Shown: positions 18,274-26,496 of the stretch, one piece after another
Layout: each line of letters opens with the position of its first letter
How positions within the stretch are numbered: position 1 is the first letter of the stretch
Assembly: GCF_001542905.1 (NCBI RefSeq)
Contig: NZ_LOAJ01000001.1
Coordinates: forward strand, 1,984,001 to 2,048,000
Reading direction: 5' to 3'
Length of the DNA: 64,000 nucleotides
DNA from: Halorubrum aethiopicum
Lineage (GTDB): Archaea; Halobacteriota; Halobacteria; Halobacteriales; Haloferacaceae
Made by a program: the position numbers and the translations under genes
Notes under the pieces: generated by a model
What the model was told of the DNA's origin: nothing
The model's database searches: none
The model's input: only the letters and a program-made list of their open reading frames with translations

Positions 18274-19056
18274 CTACCGCGTCGCCTTCTTCCACTCGCG
18301 GAGCCCGACGCGCTCGCCGTCGACGTCCTCGGCCGGCGCGTCGGTCGCGGCCCAGACGAAGAGCGGCGCGACGCTGTCGGGGTCGCGGGCGCGCTCCATG
18401 CCCGTGAGGTCGGTGGCGACGAGCCCCGGGTCGACGACGCCGACCGTCGCGTCGAGGTCGGCGGCGAAGCCGCGAGCGACCGCCTCGGCGGCGGCCTTCG
18501 AGACGGCGTACGCGCCCATTCCGGCCTTGGACTCGTGGGCGACCGACCCGGAGGGGACGAGGACGCGCGCGTCGTCGGCGAGGTGCGGGATCGCCTCGCG
18601 TACCGTGGCGAACACGCCGCGGGCGTTCGTCCGAACCGCGTCGTCGAACTCGCGGTAGCCGACCTCGTCGGTCGGCGACTCGCCCGGCGCGCCGTGGAAG
18701 ACGGCCGCGTTGGCGAGGACGACGTCGACGGGGCCGGCCTCGCGGGCGACGCGCTCGAAGAAGCGCTCGAGGTCGAACTCGTCGCGGACGTCGACGCGAG
18801 CGCCCCACGCGGTGCCGGCGGGGTCGGGGTCGGAGGGACCGGCGTCGGCCGCCGCCTCGTCGCCGACCCCGACGGCGTCGTCGGAGGCGGTCGCTCCGTC
18901 CCGGCTCGTCTCCCCGTTCAACTCGGCGACCGTCCGGTCGACGGCCGCGCCGTCGCGGCCGGAGACGGCGACGAACGCGCCCGCGTCGACGAACGCCTCC
19001 GCGACCGCCCGCCCGATCCCGCTCGTTGCCCCGGTGATCGCGACCGTCCGTTCCAT
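18274..19056 (-). CDS. Short-chain dehydrogenase/reductase
   Basis: 260 residues. Classical SDR: cofactor loop TGATSGIGR (8-16), then LANAAVF and catalytic Ser plus Tyr-XXX-Lys in VPSGSVAHESKAGMGAYAVSK. Residues about 47-82 form an acidic insert after the second strand. The substrate is unknown. It is divergent from crtD across 88 bp; a carotenoid role is possible only by proximity. Confidence 0.88.
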   Translation of the reverse strand: MERTVAITGATSGIGRAVAEAFVDAGAFVAVSGRDGAAVDRTVAELNGETSRDGATASDDAVGVGDEAAADAGPSDPDPAGTAWGARVDVRDEFDLERFFERVAREAGPVDVVLANAAVFHGAPGESPTDEVGYREFDDAVRTNARGVFATVREAIPHLADDARVLVPSGSVAHESKAGMGAYAVSKAAAEAVARGFAADLDATVGVVDPGLVATDLTGMERARDPDSVAPLFVWAATDAPAEDVDGERVGLREWKKATR

Positions 19057-19113
19057 CGGGGATCTATAGGGAGGGGTGCGACTTAGTGGTACCCACCGCG
19101 GTCGTCGTGGTGG

Positions 19114-19121
19114 TATTTATA
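19114..19121 (+). promoter_or_regulatory. TATA box of the bacterioruberin operon
   Basis: TATTTATA is centred about 28 bp before the crtD ATG (19145), consistent with a leaderless mRNA covering crtD, lyeJ and cruF. Confidence 0.6.
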
Positions 19122-19144
19122 CCGATCCCGTCCGAGGATCGGAT

Positions 19145-20653
19145 ATGGACGCGGCCCCCGACACCGACGCCGTGGCCGGCGAGTCCGTCGTCGTGATCGG
19201 CGGCGGCTTCGGCGGCCTCTCGACGGCCTGTTACCTCGCCGACGCCGGCGCGGACGTCACCCTCCTCGAGAAGAACGAACAGCTCGGCGGGCGCGCGAGC
19301 CGCCTCGAGGCCGAGGGGTTCCGCTTCGACATGGGGCCCTCGTGGTACCTCATGCCCGACGTCTTCGAGCGCTTCTTCGGCCACTTCGATCGCTCGCCCG
19401 AGGAGTACTACACGCTCACCCACCTCGACCCCCACTACCGCGTGTTCTGGAAGGACGGCGACCGGGTCGACGTGCTCCCCGACATGGAGCACAACCGGGA
19501 GCTGTTCGAGGCGTACGAGCCCGGCGCGGGCGACGCGCTCGACGCCTACCTCGAGGAGGCCGAACGCACCTACGAGATCGGGATGGAACACTTCGTCTAC
19601 GAGGACCGGCCCCGCCTGCGCGACTACGTCGACCGCGACGTGTTGCGCTACTCCTGGGGGCTCTCGCTGCTCGGCAAGATGCAGGGACACGTCGAGGGGT
19701 ACTTCGATCACCCGAAGCTCCAGCAGCTGATGCAGTACACGCTGGTCTTTCTCGGCGGATCGCCGACCAACACGCCCGCGCTGTACAACCTGATGAGCCA
19801 CGTCGATTTCAACATGGGCGTCTACTACCCCGACGGCGGGATCGGCGCGGTCGTCGACGGCATCGTCGAGCTGGCGGAGGAGCTCGGCGTCGAGTTCGCC
19901 GTCGACGCGGAGGTCACGGGGATCGAGGGACGCTACGGCGCGTTCGCGGTCGACACCGCGGGCGGCGACCGCTATCTATCCGACGTCGTCGTCTCGAACG
20001 CGGACTACGCGCACACCGAGCAGGCGCTGTTGCCGGAGCGGAAACGCCAGTACACGGAGGAGTACTGGGAGTCGCGGACGTTCGCGCCCTCGGCGTTCCT
20101 CCTGTACCTCGGCGTCGAGGGCGACGTGCCGGAGCTCGCCCACCACACCCTGGTGTTGCCCACGCGGTGGGAGGAGCACTTCGCGCAGATATTCGACGAC
20201 CCCGCCTGGCCCGAGGACCCCGCCTACTACCTCTGTGTCCCCTCGAAGACCGACGAGACGGTCGCCCCCGACGGGCACAGCAACCTCTTCGCGCTCGTCC
20301 CCATCGCGCCCGGTCTGGAGGACACCCCGGAACTGCGCGAGGAGTACCGCGAGGTCGTGCTCGACGACATCGCGGAGAACACCGGGACGGAGCTGCGCGA
20401 CCGGATCGTCTTCGAGGAGACGTTCTGCGTCGAGGACTTCGCGGACCGCTACAACAGCTACGACGGGAGCGCGCTCGGGCTCGCACACACCCTGCGGCAG
20501 ACGTCGCTGTTCCGACCGCCGCACCGATCGAACGCGGTCGACGGGCTCTACTTCACCGGCGCGACCACGACGCCCGGCATCGGCGTCCCGATGTGTCTGA
20601 TAAGCGGCGGACTGACCGCGGAACGGATCGCGGACACGATCCCGGATCCGTGA
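19145..20653 (+). CDS. crtD: Carotenoid 3,4-desaturase CrtD (phytoene desaturase family)
   Basis: 502 residues. FAD-binding Rossmann motif VVVIGGGFGG (15-24) with LLEKNEQLGGRASRL, RFDMGPSWYLMPDVF, YYPDGGIGAVVDGI, and a C-terminal LYFTGATTTPGIGVPMCLISG carotenoid-desaturase signature. In haloarchaea CrtD of this cluster desaturates C45 and C50 intermediates between lycopene and bacterioruberin. The assignment to CrtD rather than CrtI rests mainly on neighbours lyeJ and cruF, with which it overlaps. Confidence 0.92.
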   Translation: MDAAPDTDAVAGESVVVIGGGFGGLSTACYLADAGADVTLLEKNEQLGGRASRLEAEGFRFDMGPSWYLMPDVFERFFGHFDRSPEEYYTLTHLDPHYRVFWKDGDRVDVLPDMEHNRELFEAYEPGAGDALDAYLEEAERTYEIGMEHFVYEDRPRLRDYVDRDVLRYSWGLSLLGKMQGHVEGYFDHPKLQQLMQYTLVFLGGSPTNTPALYNLMSHVDFNMGVYYPDGGIGAVVDGIVELAEELGVEFAVDAEVTGIEGRYGAFAVDTAGGDRYLSDVVVSNADYAHTEQALLPERKRQYTEEYWESRTFAPSAFLLYLGVEGDVPELAHHTLVLPTRWEEHFAQIFDDPAWPEDPAYYLCVPSKTDETVAPDGHSNLFALVPIAPGLEDTPELREEYREVVLDDIAENTGTELRDRIVFEETFCVEDFADRYNSYDGSALGLAHTLRQTSLFRPPHRSNAVDGLYFTGATTTPGIGVPMCLISGGLTAERIADTIPDP

Positions 20654-21600
20654 CCGGTTCCGACGCCGCGGGCGACGAGGTCGGAGACGACGCCGACAGC
20701 GCCGGCGACGGGACCACCCTCGACCGCGCCGGCGACGGGGCGGCCGACCTCGCCGACCACCTCCGGTACCTGCTCGTGCTCTCGCGGCCGCGCTTCTGGC
20801 TCTACCTCGCCGGCCCCGTCGCGGTCGGGGTCACGTACGGCATCGACGGGGTAGGGGGGTTGTTCACGCCGACGACGGTCGCGCTCGCCGGCTACTTCCT
20901 CGTCCCGGCCAACGTGTTCCTCTACGGCGTCAACGACCTCTTCGACGCCGACGTGGACGAACACAACCCGAAGAAGGACGACCGGGAGGCCCGCTGGCGG
21001 GGGAACCGGCTCGCGCTCGCCGCCGTGGTCGTCTCGGCGGTCCTCGGGGCCGGGACGTTCGCGATCACGCCACGGGTCGCGTGGCCCTTCCTCGCCGGCT
21101 TCCTCGTCCTCGCCGCGGGGTACAGCGCGCCGCCGCTGCGGTTCAAGACGACCCCGTTCGCCGACTCCGTCTCGAACGGGCTCTATATCCTCCCCGGGGC
21201 GGCCGCGTACGCGACGGTCGCCGGGGCGGTCCCGCCGACCGCCGCGCTCGCGGGCGCGTGGCTGTGGACGATGGGGATGCACACGTTCTCCGCGATCCCC
21301 GACATCGAGCCCGACCGCGAGGCCGGGATCCGGACGACCGCGACCCTGCTCGGCGAGTCGCGAACCTACGCCTACTGTCTCGTCTGCTGGGCCGCCGCCG
21401 CGCTCTCGTTCACCGCGGTCGACGCCCGGATCGGCGCGCTTCTCGGGGTCTATCCCGTCTTCGTGGCGTGGGTGTCGGTCTCCGCCGTCCCCGTCGACCG
21501 CGCCTACTGGTGGTTCCCCGCGCTCAACACCGCGGTCGGGACGCTGCTCGCGATGGGCGGGCTCTGGCGGGTGTATCCCGTCTGGGAGGTCCTCGGATGA
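20650..21600 (+). CDS. lyeJ: Lycopene elongase/hydratase LyeJ (UbiA family)
   Basis: 316 residues from a GTG that overlaps the crtD stop by 4 bp. After an acidic N-terminal tail (about 1-36) it has eight or nine membrane helices with both UbiA Asp motifs: NDLFDADVD (95-103) and the later DIEPDREAGIRT. LyeJ adds C5 isoprene units to lycopene and hydrates, the first committed steps to C50 bacterioruberin. Confidence 0.93.
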   Translation: MTGSDAAGDEVGDDADSAGDGTTLDRAGDGAADLADHLRYLLVLSRPRFWLYLAGPVAVGVTYGIDGVGGLFTPTTVALAGYFLVPANVFLYGVNDLFDADVDEHNPKKDDREARWRGNRLALAAVVVSAVLGAGTFAITPRVAWPFLAGFLVLAAGYSAPPLRFKTTPFADSVSNGLYILPGAAAYATVAGAVPPTAALAGAWLWTMGMHTFSAIPDIEPDREAGIRTTATLLGESRTYAYCLVCWAAAALSFTAVDARIGALLGVYPVFVAWVSVSAVPVDRAYWWFPALNTAVGTLLAMGGLWRVYPVWEVLG

Positions 21601-22493
21601 GCGACGACGCTCCCTCGACGACGGACGCGAGCCCGGAGACGTCCGCGGGTTCCGAGTCGGGCACCGTCCGCGACCGGCTACCGAACACCCGCGAGGGGGC
21701 CGAGCGCCTTCTCGACGGGATCGTCCGCGACAACCGGTTCACCATCGCCGTGTTGTTCCCGGCGGTCGGCGCGGTCACGCTCGTCGGGAGCGCGGAGGGG
21801 TGGATCCCCGAGCCGTTCGCCTTCCACCCTTGGTTCGTGCTGTTCGGCGTCTGCGTGATGCGGTCGCCGCTCGCCGTCGGCGTCCTCCCGCTCCTCGACC
21901 GGCGGGCGGCCGGCTGGCTCGGCGTCCTCGTCGCGTACACCTACGCCATCGAGAGCGTCGGGGTCGCGACGGGGTGGCCCTACGGTAGCTTCGAGTACGC
22001 GATCGACCTCGGCCCGATGCTCGGTGGTGTTCCCCTCGCGCTGCCGGTCTTCTTCATCCCGCTCGTGGTCAACGCCTACCTGCTCTGTCTGCTGCTCCTC
22101 GGCGGGCGAGCCTCGAGCACCGCGGTCCGGCTCGTCGCCGTGAGCGCGACCGTGGTCGCGATGGACGTGGTGTTGGACCCCGGCGCGGTCGCCGTCGGCT
22201 TCTGGACGTTCGGCGGCGGCGCGTTCTACGGCGTGCCGCTCTCCAACTACGCCGGCTGGGTGTTGTCGGCGGTCGTCGCCGTGTTCACGCTGGATCGCGC
22301 GTTCGAGACGGACGCCGTCCGCGAGCGGCTGGCGGACTGCGAGTTCATGCTCGACGACATGGTGAGCTTCGTGATCCTCTGGGGCGGGATCAACGTCCGA
22401 TTCGGCAACGTCCTCCCCGCGCTCGTCGCGGTCGCGTTCGGCCTCGGACTCCTCGCGACGGACCGGTTCGACGCCGGCCTGTTGCGGCCGTGA
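21597..22493 (+). CDS. cruF: Bisanhydrobacterioruberin hydratase CruF
   Basis: 298 residues. Hydrophilic tail (about 1-40), then about seven membrane helices with VLVAYTYAIESVGVATGWPYG and MDVVLDPGAVAVGFWTFGGG, typical of the carotenoid hydratase family. It adds water to the C50 end groups, the last step to bacterioruberin. The ATG overlaps the lyeJ stop (ATGA). Gene order crtD-lyeJ-cruF matches the characterised haloarchaeal cluster. Confidence 0.92.
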   Translation: MSDDAPSTTDASPETSAGSESGTVRDRLPNTREGAERLLDGIVRDNRFTIAVLFPAVGAVTLVGSAEGWIPEPFAFHPWFVLFGVCVMRSPLAVGVLPLLDRRAAGWLGVLVAYTYAIESVGVATGWPYGSFEYAIDLGPMLGGVPLALPVFFIPLVVNAYLLCLLLLGGRASSTAVRLVAVSATVVAMDVVLDPGAVAVGFWTFGGGAFYGVPLSNYAGWVLSAVVAVFTLDRAFETDAVRERLADCEFMLDDMVSFVILWGGINVRFGNVLPALVAVAFGLGLLATDRFDAGLLRP

Positions 22494-22573
22494 GCCCGGA
22501 CCGGTCGGGTCGGCGGCGTCGCCCGCGGCTCCGACTCGAAACCCCTTATATGCGGGCCGTCCATCCTTGAGAC

Positions 22574-22627
22574 ATGGAGACGGTCGTCGGCGACGAGACG
22601 GGTTTCGAACGGAGGACCGATGAGTAG
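22574..22627 (+). CDS. Leaderless upstream mini-ORF overlapping the diadenylate cyclase start
   Basis: An ATG 25 bp after the TATA-like CTTATATGC (about 22544-22552) opens 17 codons (METVVGDETGFERRTDE) that end at TAG 22625-22627, 8 bp inside the next gene and in a different frame. Promoter spacing puts the mRNA 5' end at this ATG, so ribosomes would meet it first. The downstream gene then has its own GGAGG four bases before its ATG. Existence is directly visible; translation is inference. Confidence 0.45.
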   Translation: METVVGDETGFERRTDE

Positions 22628-23177
22628 TCTCGCCATCGAGTACGGCACTCACGAGCGCGTTCGGGAGGTGATAGACCGGTTGACGTTCTGTGCGGAACAC
22701 GTGAGCGTCGACTTCGACGGGTGGGGAGAGCCCCACGTGAAGGGGCCGGGGCTGTACTTCGCCGTCGTGGCCGACCGCGAGTACGGCTCGTACGCGGACG
22801 CCATGGGCGACAATCGGTGGCCGCGGGACCGCTGTCGCTCCGTCTTCGAGGAGGACGCGTTCGTCGAGGCGGCGGAGTCGGTGAGCCTCGAGTGTGACGG
22901 CGGGATCGTCGTCGCCGTCGACGGCGAGGTCGAATCGCAGATGGTCCGGTTCCGGGATCTCGGAACCCGAAGCGGGGAGGCCGACCTCGCCGACGACATC
23001 GCCTACGAGCCGTGGATGGGGTCGCGACACATGAGCGCGATCGAGACGTCGGTCCGGCCCGAGGTGATCGCCACCGTCACCCTGAGCGAGGAGACCGGTC
23101 GCGTGAGCGTCTTCAGGGGCGGGGAGGCGGAGTCGTCGACGCGCGAGGAGATCGGCGGTCCCTGGCGGGCGGAGTAG
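22620..23177 (+). CDS. dacZ: Diadenylate cyclase, DacZ-like (DisA_N domain)
   Basis: 185 residues. DisA_N-type signatures: CDGGIVVAVDG (about 92-102; DGG where bacteria have DGA), WMGSRHMSAIETS (about 132-144; RHM where bacteria have RHR), then VIATVTLSEETGRVSVFRGGE. These enzymes condense two ATP to c-di-AMP, which in haloarchaea is essential and linked to osmotic balance. I recall RHM in related haloarchaeal proteins, so it need not mean loss of activity. GGAGG lies four bases before the ATG; the ATG overlaps the end of the 17-codon mini-ORF. Confidence 0.78.
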   Translation: MSSLAIEYGTHERVREVIDRLTFCAEHVSVDFDGWGEPHVKGPGLYFAVVADREYGSYADAMGDNRWPRDRCRSVFEEDAFVEAAESVSLECDGGIVVAVDGEVESQMVRFRDLGTRSGEADLADDIAYEPWMGSRHMSAIETSVRPEVIATVTLSEETGRVSVFRGGEAESSTREEIGGPWRAE

Positions 23178-23276
23178 GGGTCCGACCGGTCGGGAACCGA
23201 CCGATCGACGACGGGAAACCCCACGCGGTGAGGACCCGACCCCATTCTTATTCCCCTCCCCCGCGAACGGTCGCGT

Positions 23277-23702
23277 ATGTACGACGACATCCTGGTTCCG
23301 ACCGACGGCAGCGAGGCGGTCGACCGCGCGCTCGATCACGCGATCCCGCTGGCGAGCGATCACGGCGCGACCGTTCACGCGCTGTACGTCGTGGACCGTC
23401 GGGTGGCGAACGCGAGTTCGAGCGACCTCCACGAGGAGGTGGTCGCGGACCTCGAATCGCAGGGCGAGGCCGCCGTCGAGGCGGTCGCGGAGCGCGCGCG
23501 GGAGGCCGGACTCGCCGTCGAGACGCACGTGGAACACGGGACCCCGGACACAGAGATCGTCGCCTACGCGGAGGAGGCCGGGATCGACGTGATCGTGATG
23601 AGTCCGGAGGGGAAGTCGCCCCGCGAGCGGATCCAGTCGCTCGGGAGCGTCTCCGACCGCGTCACCGACGACTCGACGGTACCCGTGTTCCTGATCAAGT
23701 AG
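23277..23702 (+). CDS. Universal stress protein UspA family
   Basis: 141 residues, one Usp domain. MYDDILVPTDGSEAVDRAL at the N-terminus, VETHVEHGTPDTEIVAYAEEAGIDVIVM in the middle, and the C-terminal ATP-loop region SPEGKSP-X-X-LGSVSDRV-X-VPVFLIK; the usual GXXG-X9-G(S/T) is partly replaced by GKSPRERIQSLGSVS. Monocistronic, TATA-like TCTTATTCC 26 bp before the ATG. Confidence 0.92.
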   Translation: MYDDILVPTDGSEAVDRALDHAIPLASDHGATVHALYVVDRRVANASSSDLHEEVVADLESQGEAAVEAVAERAREAGLAVETHVEHGTPDTEIVAYAEEAGIDVIVMSPEGKSPRERIQSLGSVSDRVTDDSTVPVFLIK

Positions 23703-23750
23703 GCGGTTCCGGTCCTCAACGTATTTGCCCGCGGCGATGAAGGGCCACGC

Positions 23751-24533
23751 ATGGAACTCACCGTCCTCGGCAGCGGGAGCGCGATGCCGGTTCCCGACCG
23801 GGTCCAGTCGGGATACCTCCTCGAGGACTCGGACGGCGACGCCGACCGGTCGCTGCTCGTCGACTGCGGCAGCGGCGTGCTCCAGCGGCTCGCCGACACC
23901 GACCCCGGCTACGAGGGGGTCTCGACCGTCCTCCTGACGCACCACCACCTCGACCACGTCGCCGCGCTCCTCCCGCTCGTGAAGGCGCGGTGGCTGGCGG
24001 GCGAGGAGCACCTCGAGGTCGTCGGTCCGACCGGGACCAAGGCGCTCGTCGACGGTCTGTTCGACGTCCACGACTACCTCGACGGGCGGATCGACCTCTC
24101 GCTCCGGGAGGTGCCGGCCGGCCGGTCCTTTACCGCGGGCGGGTTCGACGTCGTCGGCCGCGAGACGCGCCACTCCATGCGATGTCTCGCGTACCGGTTC
24201 TCGCCGCCGAGTCGCGAGGCCGACCCCGCGGACGGCCCGCTCACGCTCTCGGGCGACTCCGAGGCGTTCGCGGGGCTCGCGCGCTTCGCGGACGGCAGCG
24301 ACGTGCTCGTCCACGACTGCTCGTTCCCGGACGGAACCGAGGTCTCGAACCACCCGACGCCGGCGTCGCTCGGGGAGTCGCTCGCGGACGTCGACGTCGG
24401 GACGCTGCTGCTCTCGCACCTCTACCCGCACACCGGCGGGCGCGAGGCCGAGATGGAAGCGAGCGTCCGGGAGGCGGGCTTCGACGGCGAGGTGCGGGTC
24501 GCCGTCGACGGGCTCACCGTTCGGATCCCGTGA
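23751..24533 (+). CDS. MBL-fold metallohydrolase, RNase Z-like
   Basis: 260 residues. Metallo-beta-lactamase metal site THHHLDHVAAL (His64, His66, Asp68, His69), LGSGSAMPVPDRVQSGYLL at the N-terminus, ETRHSMRCLAYRF, LSGDSEAFAG, VHDCSFPDG and a final LLSHLYPH. The layout is that of RNase Z/arylsulfatase-like hydrolases. The long RNase Z exosite arm is not obvious, so tRNA 3' processing is only one possibility. Confidence 0.88.
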   Translation: MELTVLGSGSAMPVPDRVQSGYLLEDSDGDADRSLLVDCGSGVLQRLADTDPGYEGVSTVLLTHHHLDHVAALLPLVKARWLAGEEHLEVVGPTGTKALVDGLFDVHDYLDGRIDLSLREVPAGRSFTAGGFDVVGRETRHSMRCLAYRFSPPSREADPADGPLTLSGDSEAFAGLARFADGSDVLVHDCSFPDGTEVSNHPTPASLGESLADVDVGTLLLSHLYPHTGGREAEMEASVREAGFDGEVRVAVDGLTVRIP

Positions 24534-24589
24534 CGGCCTCCGCCGCGGCGTCCACGCGTCGGCGCGGTATCGATCGTATAACCAAGTTT

Positions 24590-24608
24590 TACCACAGACT
24601 TATCACAG
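24590..24608 (+). promoter_or_regulatory. Direct octamer repeat at the tenA promoter
   Basis: TACCACAG, three bases, TATCACAG: two octamers with one mismatch, spaced 11 bp so they face the same side of the helix. The second copy overlaps the predicted TATA-like ACTTATCAC about 27 bp before the tenA ATG. It may be a regulator site; a thiamine-responsive one is conjecture. Confidence 0.4.
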
Positions 24609-24627
24609 CTCGCCCGAACGCGATCCC

Positions 24628-25329
24628 ATGGTCTTCAGCGATACGCTCCTCGACGCGGGATCGGAGATCTGGGCGGTACAGTTCGAGCATCCCTTCGTGC
24701 GTGAACTCGCGGCCGGCGACCTCGCGGAGGCCGCGTTTCGACGGTGGCTCGAACAGGACTACCGCTACCTCCTCGATTACGCCAGGGCGTACGCGGTCGC
24801 CGGCGCGAAGGCACGCGAGGAGGCCGCGATGGCGACGCTGCTCGGCGGGGCCGACGCCGTGTTGAACGAGGAGCTCGACCTCCACCGGTCCTTCGCGGCC
24901 GAGTACGGCGTCACGGAGGAGGACCTCCGGGAGACGGCGAAGGCCCCGACCTGCGAGGCGTACACGAGCTTTCTCGTCCGGACGGCCCACGACCGGCCCG
25001 TCCCCGTCGCCGTCGCCGCGCTGTTCCCGTGTATGAAGGGCTACCTCGACGTGGCCGACCACATGGCCGAACTCGCCGAGGGCGACCACCGGTACACGCC
25101 GTTCATCGAGACGTACACGAGCGACGAGTTCCGCGCCGAGACCGCCTCGATGCGCGACCTCCTCGACGGGTACGCCGAGTCGTACCCCGGCCACCGCGAC
25201 GCGATGCGCGAGGCGTTCCTCACGAGCGCCCGCCTCGAGGCGGCGTTCTGGGAGATGGCGTACGCCGGCGAGACGTGGCCGGCCGGCGATCGCGACGGCG
25301 GCCACGACCACGATCGCGGCGGAGCGTAA
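24628..25329 (+). CDS. tenA: TenA family protein (thiaminase II / aminopyrimidine hydrolase-like)
   Basis: 233 residues, all-helical TenA fold: HPFVRELAAGDLAEAAFRRW, QDYRYLLDYARAYAVAGAKA, TCEAYTSFLV (conserved Cys of the TenA active site region), ALFPCMKGY, then EAAFWEMAY near the end. TenA_C proteins salvage the pyrimidine moiety from degraded thiamine. A His/Asp/Gly-rich tail closes it. It is apart from thiE-thiM by 6 kb, so co-regulation would need a shared factor. Confidence 0.92.
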   Translation: MVFSDTLLDAGSEIWAVQFEHPFVRELAAGDLAEAAFRRWLEQDYRYLLDYARAYAVAGAKAREEAAMATLLGGADAVLNEELDLHRSFAAEYGVTEEDLRETAKAPTCEAYTSFLVRTAHDRPVPVAVAALFPCMKGYLDVADHMAELAEGDHRYTPFIETYTSDEFRAETASMRDLLDGYAESYPGHRDAMREAFLTSARLEAAFWEMAYAGETWPAGDRDGGHDHDRGGA

Positions 25330-25396
25330 CGTCGTGAAGTTACGCAGCGGCCGGATCGACCCGGATGTTTAAACGTTCGTGCGGGTATCTGGTGGT

Positions 25397-26401
25397 ATGG
25401 CCGAGCCGCTCGCGGACGACTTCGGACGGGAGGTGACGGGCGTGCGAGTCTCGCTCACCGACCGGTGTAACTTCGACTGTATCTACTGTCACAACGAGGG
25501 TCTCGGCGACACGCGCGGCCCGATGGAGCCCAGCGAGGACGAGATGAGCGCCGACGACGTGGTCCGCTTCCTGGAGGTCGTCGAGGGGTACGGCGTCGAC
25601 TCGGTGAAGTTCACCGGCGGCGAGCCCATGTTGCGCCAGGACCTAGAGGAGATCATCGAGCGCACCCCCGACTCGATGGAGGTCTCGATGACGACGAACG
25701 GGACGTTCCTGCCCGGACGCGTCGAGGACCTGAAGGCGGCGGGGCTCGACCGCGTCAACGTCTCGCAGGACGCGCTCGACCCCGACGACTTCGCGGAGGT
25801 GACGAAGTCGGGCGCGTACGAACGGGTGCTCGAGGGCGTCAAGGCCGCCGTCGACGCCGGACTCGACCCCGTGAAACTCAACATGGTGGTGTTCACCCAT
25901 ACCGCGGGATACGTGGAGGAGATGGTCGAGCACGTCGCCGAAAACGAGGGGCTCCAGCTCCAGCTCATCGAGTACATGCCCGAATTGACGGGCAAGCCCG
26001 AGTGGAACGTCGACATCGGGCGCGTCCACGACTGGCTCGCCGAGACGGCCGACCGGGTCGAGCGCCGCGAGATGCACGACCGGAAGCGGTACTTCGTCGG
26101 CGAGGACGCGCCCGGCGAGGGCGGCGGGATGGTCGAGATCGTCGACCCCGTCGAGAACGAGGAGTTCTGTGCCAACTGCGGGCGCGTCCGCGTCACCCAC
26201 GAGGGGTACCTGAAGGGGTGTCTCAACCGCAACGACGACCTCCGGTCGATGGGCGAGATGAGCCGCGAGGAGATCGCGGAGACGTTCGAGGCGGTCGTCG
26301 CCAACCGCGTCCCCTACTACGGCGAGTACCTGATCGAGAACGACGACGGCGAGTACGAGATCAACGAGGAGTACCTCGGAACCCCGAGCGTCGCGGACTG
26401 A
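25397..26401 (+). CDS. moaA: GTP 3',8-cyclase MoaA
   Basis: 334 residues. Radical SAM cluster CNFDCIYC (Cys24, Cys28, Cys31), SAM motif [13 protein letters not shown], and the C-terminal substrate cluster [19 protein letters not shown]. It catalyses the first step of molybdopterin synthesis; the AOR-family enzyme earlier in the window would need the cofactor. The usual C-terminal GG that activates MoaA in bacteria is absent (ends PSVAD). ATG 28 bp after TGTTTAAAC. Confidence 0.94.
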   Translation: MAEPLADDFGREVTGVRVSLTDRCNFDCIYCHNEGLGDTRGPMEPSEDEMSADDVVRFLEVVEGYGVDSVKFTGGEPMLRQDLEEIIERTPDSMEVSMTTNGTFLPGRVEDLKAAGLDRVNVSQDALDPDDFAEVTKSGAYERVLEGVKAAVDAGLDPVKLNMVVFTHTAGYVEEMVEHVAENEGLQLQLIEYMPELTGKPEWNVDIGRVHDWLAETADRVERREMHDRKRYFVGEDAPGEGGGMVEIVDPVENEEFCANCGRVRVTHEGYLKGCLNRNDDLRSMGEMSREEIAETFEAVVANRVPYYGEYLIENDDGEYEINEEYLGTPSVAD

Positions 26402-26441
26402 GGCTTTCCTGCCGACACGGATCGCTTCCGCAACGAGACCA

Positions 26442-26496
26442 GTGCGATCAGTGATCAGTGATCAGAGATCAGGTGCGATCAGTGATTGATCAATCA
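26442..26496. repeat. Short direct repeats and 14-bp palindrome in the moaA downstream region
   Basis: GTGCGATCAGTGAT occurs at 26442-26455 and again at 26473-26486, with GATCAGTGATCAGAGATCAG between. A perfect 14-bp palindrome TGATTGATCAATCA covers 26483-26496. It adjoins the structured element at 26497-26680. Confidence 0.8.
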
